DNA of 64,000 nt, from the NCBI GenBank assembly GCA_032250905.1, contig JAVVEQ010000007.1, positions 30,259 through 94,258 of the forward strand, written 5' to 3'. Position 1 is the stretch's first letter. The number at the start of each line of letters is the position of its first letter. The DNA is from Desulfotignum sp032250905. GTDB taxonomy: Bacteria; Desulfobacterota; Desulfobacteria; Desulfobacterales; Desulfobacteraceae. The notes below the pieces were generated by a model. It did not search any database, was not told where the DNA came from, and was given only the letters and a program-made list of their open reading frames with translations. This document shows, piece by piece, positions 9,401 to 16,521 of this stretch. Both the position numbers and the translations under genes were made by a program.

Positions 9401-10935
9401 ACCGGGTGGTGGTGGCCTCCTGTTCCCCACGGACCCATGAGCCCCTGTTCCAGGAGACCATCCGGGATGCCGGGCTGAACAAATACCTGTTCGAGATGGC
9501 CAACATCCGGGACCAGAACACCTGGGTACACATGAACCAGCCGGAAAAAGCCACGGCAAAGGCCAAGGACCTGGTGAGGATGGCTGTGGCCAAGGCCGCG
9601 TTCGTGGAACCGCTGCATCAGGTGAGCCTGCCCATCAAAAAATCCCTGCTCGTTGTGGGCGGGGGCGTGGCCGGCATGGAAGCCGCCCGCATGGCATCGG
9701 CCCAGGGCGTGGTCGTGCACCTGGTGGAACAGACCGGAGTGCTGGGCGGGATCGCCCGGCAACTGAACACCACCTGGCAGGGAGAGGCGGTTGCCCCCTA
9801 CCTGGAAACCCTGGTGAAATCGGTCCAGGAAGACCCGGGCATCACCGTGCACCTGAACGCCCGGGTGACACGCACCACCGGCTCCAAGGGCAATTTTACC
9901 ACCTCCCTGACTTTTGAAGGCAGTCCGGAAGACCGTGATCCGGGCGAAGAAACCCTTGTCGAGCACGGGGCTGCAGTTATCGCCACCGGCGGCATGGAGT
10001 ACAAACCGGATGAATACCTGTATGGGGATCATCCCGATGTGCTGACCCACCTGGACATGGATGCGGCATTCCGGGAAAACGATCCCCGCATTGAAAAAGG
10101 CCGATCTTTTGTGTTCATTCAATGCGTAGGTTCCAGGAACGAAGCCCATCCCTTCTGCTCCAGGGTGTGCTGCACCCACAGCCTTAAATCCGCCATTGCC
10201 CTGAAAAAAATCGACCGCCGCAAACGGGTATTCGTGATCTACAGGGATATCCGTTCCTACGGGTTCCGGGAGGATCTCTACCAGACCGCCCGGGAGCTGG
10301 GGGTGCTGTTCATCCGGTACGATCTTGAGCGCATGCCCGAGGTGGAAAAGGACAGCGAGAGACGTCTGAGATTATCCGTGTTTGACCCGGTACTCCAGAT
10401 GCCCGTGACCATTGCCCCGGATCTGTTGGTGCTGGCTTCCGGCGTGGTGCCGGCAGACAACAAAGCCCTGTTTGAAAAATTCAAGGTGCCGGTGAACAGC
10501 GACGGGTTCCTGGTGGAAGCCCATGCCAAGCTTCGGCCCGTGGACTTTGCCTCGGACGGCCTGTTCGTGGCGGGACTGGCCCACTATCCCAAGCCCCTGG
10601 AAGAGAGCATCGCCCAGGCCAGGGCTGCAGTATCCCGGGCCATGGCCATCCTGTCAAAGGATGCCCTCATGGTGGGGGGCGTGGTGGCTGTGGTGGAAAA
10701 GGAAAAATGCGCCGTGTGTCTCACCTGCGTACGCACCTGCCCCTATGGCATCCCCTATATTCACGAAGAGGGGTACGCACAGATCGAGCCGTTCGAGTGC
10801 CACGGGTGCGGTGCCTGTGTGGCGGAATGCCCGGGCAAGGCCATCACCTTGAACCATTTCACCGACCAGCAGATCATCGCCAAAACCGATGCCCTGTTTG
10901 AAACACACCCCGAGACCGAGGAGGCGGCATCATGA
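6460..10935 (+). CDS. hdrA: HdrA-NfnB/GltD-HdrA flavoprotein fusion
   Basis: A 1491-residue protein with an unusual order. Residues 1-145 begin HdrA: FAD loop VVGAGIAGIQASLDLADSG, the TNDCSMC cysteines and ferredoxin motif CTACGECGKVCP. At about 155-600 a complete NfnB/GltD-like NAD(P)H:FAD module is inserted: CRLTCPAGLNVQGY, CPHECEDACRR, VAIIGSGPAGLS (250) and the second nucleotide fold GIIGGGNVAIDVA (381), ending GVFAGGDLQTGP. Residues 620-900 resume HdrA1 (CLNCGYCSECMQCVDAC). A second HdrA starts with FVCNCGINIGG (925), has FAD loop VVGGGVAGMEAA (1066) and two C-terminal 4Fe-4S clusters (CAVCLTCVRTCP, CHGCGACVAECP). Start is the ATG after AAGGAGG. Expected role: the electron-bifurcating core, here with its own pyridine-nucleotide site. 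Confidence 0.92.
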   Translation: MTEMEKGSVMVVGAGIAGIQASLDLADSGHLVFLVDKNSAIGGTMAQLDKTFPTNDCSMCIISPKLVEAGRHLNVELLTLSEIESVEGEAGNFTVTLTEHARYIDMDKCTACGECGKVCPVNLPNRFDENLGERKAAFKLYPQAMPSAWAIEKTDTAPCRLTCPAGLNVQGYVQMVKQGKYKQALEIIMEQLPLPGVLGRICPHECEDACRRCQVEAPVAIRDLKRLAADQFDPRQIEIPCDPKIGKKVAIIGSGPAGLSCGFHLSKKGVDAVIFEALPKPGGMLRVGIPDHRLPPGVLDRDIEVITGLGVLIHCNQRLGHDITVDSLVAEGFDAVFLALGAHKGLSLGIPGEDLSGVRQGVDFLRELNLTGSTAVGKHVGIIGGGNVAIDVARSAVRLGAETVTIIYRRTRKEMPAWEEEICAAEDEGVTITYLAAPQKVLEADGRVSGLRVIKMELGEPDASGRRRPVPVPGSEYDLPIDQLICAIGQQPDISVLEDLADVKISRWNTMEVDSVTLATDRPGVFAGGDLQTGPGVAIGAVAAGMEAAESIFRYLTGRDMADGRDMPMVDEPVYRPVDPDMKPETRYRMPELPPEKRAGNFDEVELGYDPADGQKEAARCLNCGYCSECMQCVDACLADAVDHFMTPRTRTVHVGAIILAPGFSPFEPKEMITYCYGHSPNVMTSLEFERILSASGPYNGHLVRPSDEEEPKKIAWLQCVGSRDINKGDHSYCSGVCCMYASKQAVIAKEHAGKNLDCAIFYMDMRTHGKEFDKYQIRAQDDAGVRYVRSRIHSVFPEPGDRYRLVYATEAGNLAEEIFDMVVLSIGLAPNKEAAKLAGRLGIDLNRHGFAATTDMLPVGTSREGIYVCGTFQEPKDIPSSVMEASAAAATASMAMADDRWTLTRTRELPPETDVAGAIPRIGVFVCNCGINIGGVADVPAVRDYAKTLPYVVHVEDNLFTCSQDAQDHMKQVIVENNINRVVVASCSPRTHEPLFQETIRDAGLNKYLFEMANIRDQNTWVHMNQPEKATAKAKDLVRMAVAKAAFVEPLHQVSLPIKKSLLVVGGGVAGMEAARMASAQGVVVHLVEQTGVLGGIARQLNTTWQGEAVAPYLETLVKSVQEDPGITVHLNARVTRTTGSKGNFTTSLTFEGSPEDRDPGEETLVEHGAAVIATGGMEYKPDEYLYGDHPDVLTHLDMDAAFRENDPRIEKGRSFVFIQCVGSRNEAHPFCSRVCCTHSLKSAIALKKIDRRKRVFVIYRDIRSYGFREDLYQTARELGVLFIRYDLERMPEVEKDSERRLRLSVFDPVLQMPVTIAPDLLVLASGVVPADNKALFEKFKVPVNSDGFLVEAHAKLRPVDFASDGLFVAGLAHYPKPLEESIAQARAAVSRAMAILSKDALMVGGVVAVVEKEKCAVCLTCVRTCPYGIPYIHEEGYAQIEPFECHGCGACVAECPGKAITLNHFTDQQIIAKTDALFETHPETEEAAS

Positions 10936-10988
10936 AAACAGAACAACAAGCCGCCGGCAACACCAGCCACGGGCGGGAAAGGAGTGCC

Positions 10989-11402
10989 ATGAACAGCCAG
11001 ATGTTTGAACCCAGGATCGTTGCATTCTGCTGCCAGTACTGAGCGTATGCTGCAGGGGACCTGGCAGGTTCCATGAGGTTGTCCTATCCGGCGGATGTCA
11101 AGATTATCCAGGTGCCCTGCACCGGCCGGGTGGATATCATCCATCTGCTCAAAGCACTGGAGGACGGGGCGGACGGCGTGTACGTGGCCGGCTGCCTGGA
11201 AGGGGAATGCCATTACCTGGAAGGCAATTACAAGGCCCGCCGCAAGGTGGAATCCGTGAAAAAAACCCTGGCCGAACTGGGCATCGAACCTGAACGGGTG
11301 GCGATGTACAACCTGTCCTCGGCCCAGGGTGCGAGGTTCGCCGAAATTGCCAACGAAATGGTGCAGCAGATCAGAGACCTGGGCCCCACCCCGGTCCGTT
11401 AA
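10989..11402 (+). CDS. mvhD: MvhD-like 2Fe-2S electron-transfer subunit, selenoprotein (Sec18)
   Basis: A 137-residue FlpD/MvhD-family protein. The conserved start IVAFCCQY-x-AYAAGDLAGS contains an in-frame UGA at 11040-11042 where most homologues have Cys (CxWCxYAGAD). Downstream are IQVPCTGRVD and VAGCLEGECHYLEGNYKA, the other conserved cysteines. ATG 10989 follows GAAAGGAGTGCC and gives the family's usual N-terminus; an earlier in-frame ATG at 10932 overlaps the hdrA stop and would add 19 residues. Translation from the first downstream ATG alone would remove the cluster-binding N-terminus, arguing for Sec. MvhD passes electrons between a partner enzyme and HdrA. Confidence 0.92.
11056..11072 (+). 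promoter_or_regulatory. candidate bacterial SECIS hairpin of mvhD
   Basis: A seven-pair stem (GGGACCT / AGGTTCC, one G-U pair) with a GGC loop that starts 21 bases after the UGA. It lies inside the coding sequence at the place expected for SelB binding. Confidence 0.6.
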
Positions 11403-11443
11403 CCGTATGGGGTCAGGCACTGACCCCCGAAAGGGAGGATAAA

Positions 11444-12121
11444 ATGATAGTTGCAGATCGCAAGCCTCTGGATGAAATACTGGGGATGGTGGCAGACAAG
11501 GATAAAATCCTCATCCTCGGGTGTAAAGGATGTGTGACGGTATGTAATGTGGGCGGGATCAAGGAGGCGGAGATCCTGGCCGCTTCTGTAAAGATCGCCC
11601 GAAAAAAAGAAGGCCGCCCGGTGGCGGTGGACCACCGGGTCCTGGAACGTCAGTGTGACAATGAATATGTGGCCCAGTTAGCGGACAGCGTCGCTGACTA
11701 CCAGGCCGTGGTATCCATGGCCTGCGGCGTGGGTCCCCAGTTTCTGTCGGAAATGTATCCGGAACAGGTGTTTTACCCGGCCGTGAACACCACCTTTTTC
11801 GGCGGTGCGGTCCAGCACGGGGTGTGGGAGGAGCGCTGCGCCGGGTGCGGGGCCTGCGGCATACACCTGTTCGGCGGCCTGTGCCCCATCGCCCGGTGCG
11901 CCAAGAGCCTGCTCCACGGTCCCTGCGGCGGATCTTCCAAAGGTATCTGCGAGGTGCACAAGGACACCGCCTGCATCTGGGATGCGATCGTGAAAAAGAA
12001 AATGGAAACCGGCCGCCTGGAGGACCTGGTGGCGGTCAAGCCGTTCAAGGACTGGCGCACGGCCCGGGACGGGGGTCCCCGGCGCAGTATCAGAGAAGAA
12101 CTGGTCAAGGGAAATATATAA
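11444..12121 (+). CDS. metV: MetV, zinc/Fe-S partner of methylene-THF reductase
   Basis: A 225-residue MTHFR C-terminal-domain protein (MetV). Cysteine motifs: GCKGCVTVCNVGG near the N-terminus and a C-terminal cluster region with CAGCGACGIHLFGG, LCPIARCAKSLLHGPCGG and GICEV. In acetogens MetV forms a heterodimer with MetF and links it to Hdr subunits. It starts at ATG after GGGAGGATAAA, 41 bases after mvhD, and is followed after 15 bases by metF, so the pair is cotranscribed with the Hdr genes. Confidence 0.88.
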   Translation: MIVADRKPLDEILGMVADKDKILILGCKGCVTVCNVGGIKEAEILAASVKIARKKEGRPVAVDHRVLERQCDNEYVAQLADSVADYQAVVSMACGVGPQFLSEMYPEQVFYPAVNTTFFGGAVQHGVWEERCAGCGACGIHLFGGLCPIARCAKSLLHGPCGGSSKGICEVHKDTACIWDAIVKKKMETGRLEDLVAVKPFKDWRTARDGGPRRSIREELVKGNI

Positions 12122-12136
12122 AAGGAGGCACATGCC

Positions 12137-13063
12137 ATGACAGAATACAAATCAGGCAGCAATCTTGAAAAGGTCCTGTCGGCCGGTCATTTTGCATTCA
12201 CCGGAGAGTGCGGTCCGCCCAAGGGGGCCAACGCGGACCACCTCAAGAAAAAGTTTAAATATCTCAAGGGCAATGTGGACTGCGTCAACATGACCGACAA
12301 TCAGACGGCAGTGGTGCGCATGTCTTCTATGGCCGGGTCCGCCCTGATGATAGCTGAGGGCCTGGAACCCAATTTCCAGATGGTGTGCCGTGACAGAAAC
12401 CGTCTGGCCATGATGTCTGACATCCTGGGGGCCTATGCCTTGGGCGTACGAAACATGCTGTGCCTGTCCGGGGATCACCAGAGTTTCGGCAACCATCCGG
12501 AAGCCAAAAACGTGCATGACATCGATTCCATGCAGCTGATCGCCCTGGTGAAAAAGATGCGGGACGAGGGGAAATTTCTGAACGGCGAGGAGATCGACGT
12601 GCCCCCGAAAATGTTCATCGGCGCGGCCTGTAATCCCTTTGCAGATCCTTACGAATTCCGGGTCCATCGCTTGGCAACAAAGATTGCGGCAGGGGCGGAT
12701 TTCATCCAGACCCAATGCATTTTCAATATGGACAAATTTCGGGATTTCATGAAACAGGTGGTGGACAAAGGTCTCCATGAACGCTGCTACATTCTGGCAG
12801 GGGTCACGCCCATGAAAAATGCGGGCATGGCCAACTTCATGTCCAGGTACGTGCCCGGCATGGATATCCCCGAGTCTCTGATCAAACGCCTCAAAGGGGT
12901 GGACAAACGGGATCAGGCCGAAGAAGGCATCAAAATCGCTTTGGAACAGATCGAAGAATTCAAACACATGGAAGGGGTGGCCGGCGTCCACCTCATGGCC
13001 ATCGAATGGGAGCACAAAGTTCCGGAAATCGCCGAACGCGCGGGGGTCCTTCCCCGGCCGTAA
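12137..13063 (+). CDS. metF: methylenetetrahydrofolate reductase MetF
   Basis: A 308-residue canonical MTHFR-type TIM barrel: FTGECGPPKGAN at the start with the catalytic Glu, NMTDNQTAVVRM, VCRDRNRLAMMSD, the LCLSGDHQSFG strand and FIQTQCIFNMDKF. It lacks the eukaryotic regulatory domain and, as in acetogens, would use MetV and the Hdr/MvhD proteins rather than NADH directly. In a sulfate reducer that oxidises acetyl units it would run methyl-THF to methylene-THF; in CO2 fixation it would run the other way. It closes the operon and is followed by a 14-pair hairpin. Confidence 0.92.
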   Translation: MTEYKSGSNLEKVLSAGHFAFTGECGPPKGANADHLKKKFKYLKGNVDCVNMTDNQTAVVRMSSMAGSALMIAEGLEPNFQMVCRDRNRLAMMSDILGAYALGVRNMLCLSGDHQSFGNHPEAKNVHDIDSMQLIALVKKMRDEGKFLNGEEIDVPPKMFIGAACNPFADPYEFRVHRLATKIAAGADFIQTQCIFNMDKFRDFMKQVVDKGLHERCYILAGVTPMKNAGMANFMSRYVPGMDIPESLIKRLKGVDKRDQAEEGIKIALEQIEEFKHMEGVAGVHLMAIEWEHKVPEIAERAGVLPRP

Positions 13064-13080
13064 ATCCTTCCCCCCCAGTG

Positions 13081-13123
13081 TCAGGACGTCCCTGTTTTGT
13101 TCAAGAAAGCAGGGATGTCCTGA
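13081..13123 (+). terminator. long hairpin after metF
   Basis: TCAGGACGTCCCTG and CAGGGATGTCCTGA form a 14-pair stem with a single G-U pair and a 15-base loop, 18 bases after the metF stop. No T-run follows, so it may act as a weak or Rho-assisted terminator or protect the 3' end of the message. Confidence 0.5.
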
Positions 13124-13285
13124 TCTCGATCATTCGTAAATTTATCTCTTTCAACTGAATTTGGAATATGGTATTTATAAAAGTTTTAAATGCTTTGCCA
13201 TGCAGAGTGACATCCACTGCGGCATGGGGTCCTGAAAAAGGTATGGGGATAACAGGCAAGAGGCCTGCTGACAAAAGAGGGGACA

Positions 13286-14965
13286 ATGGAAGAGACAATA
13301 AACAGAGGCCATTTTATCGAGACCATCATCCGGCAGGATGTGGCAGACAACAAAAACGACGGCCGGGTAGCCACCCGGTTTCCGCCGGAACCCAACGGTT
13401 ATCTGCACATCGGTCATGCCAAATCCATCTGCCTGAACTTTAACATGGCCCGGAAATTTTCCGGTCACTGCAACCTGCGGTTCGATGACTCCAACCCGGC
13501 CAAAGAAAAGCAGATCTATATCGATTCCATTGAATCCACGGTGCACTGGCTGGGGTTTGATTACGGCAACGCCTTGTTTGCGTCGGATTATTTTGACCAA
13601 TTGTATGCCTTTGCCGAAGAACTCATTGAAAACGGGCTGGCCTATGTCTGCAGCCTGCCGGCTGAGGAGATCCGGGCTTACCGGGGCACCTTGACAGAAC
13701 CGGGGAAAAACAGTCCCTTCCGGGACCGGTCCGTGACCGAAAACCTGGATCTGTTCCGGCGCATGAAGCAGGGCGAATTTGAAGAAGGGACCCATACCCT
13801 GCGGGCGAAAATCGATATGGCCTCCCCCAACATCAACCTGCGGGACCCGGTGATTTATCGAGTCAAAAAAGCGCCCCATCCCAGAACCGGGGATAAATGG
13901 TGCATCTATCCCATGTATGATTTCACCCATTGCGTGTCCGATGCTTTGGAAGGCATCACCCATTCGTTGTGCAGCCTGGAGTTCGAGGACCATCGGCCCC
14001 TGTATGACTGGTTTCTGGACAATCTGTCCGTGCCCTGTCACCCCCGGCAGATCGAGTTCGCCCGCATGAATATCAACTTTACCGTGCTGTCCAAACGCAA
14101 GCTCCAACTGCTGGTGGACCAGGGCCATGTGACGGGCTGGGACGATCCCCGGCTGCCAACCCTGGAAGGGATGCGGCGGCGGGGCTATACGCCTGCGGCC
14201 ATCCGTAATTTCTGCGACACCATAGGCGTGTCCAAAAAGGAAAGCCGCATCGATATCGGTCTTCTGGAATCCTGCCTCAGGGACGATCTCAATGAAAATG
14301 CGCCCCGGGCCATGGGGGTGTTGAGACCGTTGAAGGTGATCATTGAAAACTATCCGGCGGATAAAACCGAAACCCTGACATCCATGGTCCATCCCCAGAA
14401 ACCGGAGATGGGCACCCGGGAAATCACGTTTTCCAGAGAGATCTATGTGGAGCAGGAGGATTTCATGGAAGATCCGCCAAAGAAATTTTTCCGGCTGGGG
14501 CCGGGCAGGGAGGTGCGGCTGCGAAGTGCGTATCTGGTGACCTGCAAAGAGGTGGTCAAAGACGATCAGGGAAATGTCACAACACTGATCTGTACCTATG
14601 ATCCGGAAACAAGAGGCGGCAACGCTCCGGACGGCAGAAAGGTGAAAGGAACGATTCACTGGGTGGATGCCGGTAACTGCCTGGATGCTCAGGTGCGGCT
14701 GTATGACCGGCTGTTCATGGATGAAGACCCGGAAAAAGGGGGGCAGGATTTTACGCAGAACCTGAACCCGGCCTCACTGGAGACCCTGGATGACTGCAAA
14801 CTGGAAAAAAATATGGCCGATGCCCTTCCCGGACAGGTGTTTCAGTTCGAGCGACTGGGGTATTTCTGTCTGGATGCCGCAGACAGCAACTCACTGGCCA
14901 CGGTGTTCAACCGCACCGTAACCCTGCGGGACACCTGGGCCAAGGTAACCGGGAAACAACGATAA
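13286..14965 (+). CDS. glnS: glutaminyl-tRNA synthetase
   Basis: A 559-residue class I aminoacyl-tRNA synthetase. It has FPPEPNGYLHIGHAKS (HIGH motif), RFDDSNPAKE, the GluRS/GlnRS core DFTHCVSDALEGITHSLCS, and the KMSKS-equivalent TVLSKRKLQ. A C-terminal anticodon-binding beta-barrel domain follows. Length agrees with bacterial GlnRS. It starts at ATG shortly after a purine-rich GAGGGGACA site. Encoding GlnRS means glutaminyl-tRNA need not be made only by the amidotransferase route. The gene stands alone. Confidence 0.95.
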   Translation: MEETINRGHFIETIIRQDVADNKNDGRVATRFPPEPNGYLHIGHAKSICLNFNMARKFSGHCNLRFDDSNPAKEKQIYIDSIESTVHWLGFDYGNALFASDYFDQLYAFAEELIENGLAYVCSLPAEEIRAYRGTLTEPGKNSPFRDRSVTENLDLFRRMKQGEFEEGTHTLRAKIDMASPNINLRDPVIYRVKKAPHPRTGDKWCIYPMYDFTHCVSDALEGITHSLCSLEFEDHRPLYDWFLDNLSVPCHPRQIEFARMNINFTVLSKRKLQLLVDQGHVTGWDDPRLPTLEGMRRRGYTPAAIRNFCDTIGVSKKESRIDIGLLESCLRDDLNENAPRAMGVLRPLKVIIENYPADKTETLTSMVHPQKPEMGTREITFSREIYVEQEDFMEDPPKKFFRLGPGREVRLRSAYLVTCKEVVKDDQGNVTTLICTYDPETRGGNAPDGRKVKGTIHWVDAGNCLDAQVRLYDRLFMDEDPEKGGQDFTQNLNPASLETLDDCKLEKNMADALPGQVFQFERLGYFCLDAADSNSLATVFNRTVTLRDTWAKVTGKQR

Positions 14966-15002
14966 TAAATAAAACCGGATAACAACGGTTGGGAGGCAGA
15001 TA

Positions 15003-16451
15003 ATGATTGACCGGATGCAGCGGCTCTCTTTTGAAGACCTGACCCGGATTCACGACGCATCCATGAACATTCTGCGCCGCACCGGCATTGACTTTAACCA
15101 TGAGCGCATTGCAGGGCTCTTCAAAGCCTGTGGATTTAAAACCGACGGGACCCGGGTCTATTTTGAGGAAACCGATATCTACAAGGCCCTGGCCACCACC
15201 CACCCCTCATTCACACTGCATGCCAGAAATCCGGCCCGGAATGTGACCATCGGGGGCCCGAACGGGTTCGTGTTCGTTCCCACGGGAGGGGCCACCCGTA
15301 TCGCCGGCACCGACGGCACCCAGCGCCCGGCCACCCATTCAGATTTTACGGCCTGCTGCAAACTGGTTCAGACCTCGGACCAGGTGGATATGGGCGGATA
15401 CCTCATGGTCCAGCCCACGGATCTGCCCTGGGAAACCGCCAATCTGGATATGATGCTGGCTTACATGACCCTGTGCGATAAACCCGTTTTCGGGGCATCC
15501 GGCAGTGGTCAGGAAGCGGCAGATGCCCTGGAGATGGCGGCCATTGTTTTTGGAGGCCGGGACAAAATGCTGGATATGCCGGCGGTGGTGGCTGTGGCCA
15601 ATACCCTGTCGCCCCTGCGGTTTTCTAAAGAAGAGGGGGATGTGATCCTGCAGATGGCCGGATGGCGCCAGCCGGTGGTGATCTCCAACATGATCCTGGC
15701 CGGGATCAGCGGGCCGGTCTCTCTGCCGGAACTGCTGGCCCTGGAAAACGCGGAAGTGCTGGCCGGCGTGGTGCTCACCCAGCTGGTGAGCCCGGGCACC
15801 CCTGTGCTGTATGGTTCTTCTTCCGCTCCCATTGACATGCGCACCATGGTGTCGGCCGTGGGAACGTCCGAAGCGGTCAAGATCGCCAGTGCTACGGCCC
15901 AGATGGCAGGGTTCTACAAACTGCCCTGCCGGGCCGGGGGCAGTCTCACCGATGCCCACCTGCCCGATGCCCAGGCCCTTGCCGAAGGCACGCTCATGCT
16001 TTCCACGGTTGTGCGAAACGGTGCCCATTTCATCTACCATGCCTGCGGCCAGATGGGATCCTATATCTCCATGGGGTATGAAAAATGGCTCCTGGACGAG
16101 GAGATCTGCCGCATGGTGAGAAACATCCTTACCCCGATAATCCCGGCCGGGGAAACCATTGACGCGGACCTGGTGAACCAGGTGGGTATCGGGGGTCAGT
16201 ACCTGACCCATCCCTCCACGTTCCAGAAGTTCAGGAACCTGTCCGCTTCCCGCCTGTTCAACCGGAAGGATTATACAAGATGGCACAAGGGAGGGGCAAG
16301 GCGGGTGGAGAATCAGGCGTATGATGCTTTAGGCCCCCGGCTGGAAAGTTATGAAAAACCCCCCATCGATCCGGGGCTTGAGGATGCGCTGAACGCCTAT
16401 GTCACGGCCAGGAAACTGAACCACCAGCCTGCGTCAGACCTCTTGAACTGA
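15003..16451 (+). CDS. MttB-family (non-pyrrolysine) methyltransferase
   Basis: A 482-residue trimethylamine methyltransferase-family protein with the MttB TIM-barrel features: LSFEDLTRIHDASMNILRRT at the start, RNVTIGGPNGFVFVPTGGA, PVFGASGSGQEAADALEMAA, PVVISNMILAGISGPVS and HACGQMGSYISMGYEKW. There is no internal amber codon, so it belongs to the non-pyrrolysine branch, whose characterised members (for example MtgB) demethylate quaternary amines such as glycine betaine or proline betaine and methylate a corrinoid protein. No corrinoid protein or activase is beside it. GGGAGGCAGATA precedes ATG. Substrate is unknown; a role in feeding methyl groups to the folate branch is inference. Confidence 0.85.
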   Translation: MIDRMQRLSFEDLTRIHDASMNILRRTGIDFNHERIAGLFKACGFKTDGTRVYFEETDIYKALATTHPSFTLHARNPARNVTIGGPNGFVFVPTGGATRIAGTDGTQRPATHSDFTACCKLVQTSDQVDMGGYLMVQPTDLPWETANLDMMLAYMTLCDKPVFGASGSGQEAADALEMAAIVFGGRDKMLDMPAVVAVANTLSPLRFSKEEGDVILQMAGWRQPVVISNMILAGISGPVSLPELLALENAEVLAGVVLTQLVSPGTPVLYGSSSAPIDMRTMVSAVGTSEAVKIASATAQMAGFYKLPCRAGGSLTDAHLPDAQALAEGTLMLSTVVRNGAHFIYHACGQMGSYISMGYEKWLLDEEICRMVRNILTPIIPAGETIDADLVNQVGIGGQYLTHPSTFQKFRNLSASRLFNRKDYTRWHKGGARRVENQAYDALGPRLESYEKPPIDPGLEDALNAYVTARKLNHQPASDLLN

Positions 16452-16521
16452 TCTTTGCTTTGTTGACTGTCAGCACAGGATGATACCGTTTTTTAAATGT
16501 TCTCAACAGAGGAGGAAATCC

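Noticed and set aside
7525..10179. 884-codon open frame on the minus strand
   Set aside because: It lies fully antisense to hdrA, which has continuous domain support; its predicted sequence has no recognisable family and is rich in His, Gly and Pro typical of shadow frames.
15003..16451. Pyrrolysine-containing trimethylamine methyltransferase
   Set aside because: No in-frame amber codon is present in the gene; it belongs to the non-pyrrolysine branch.
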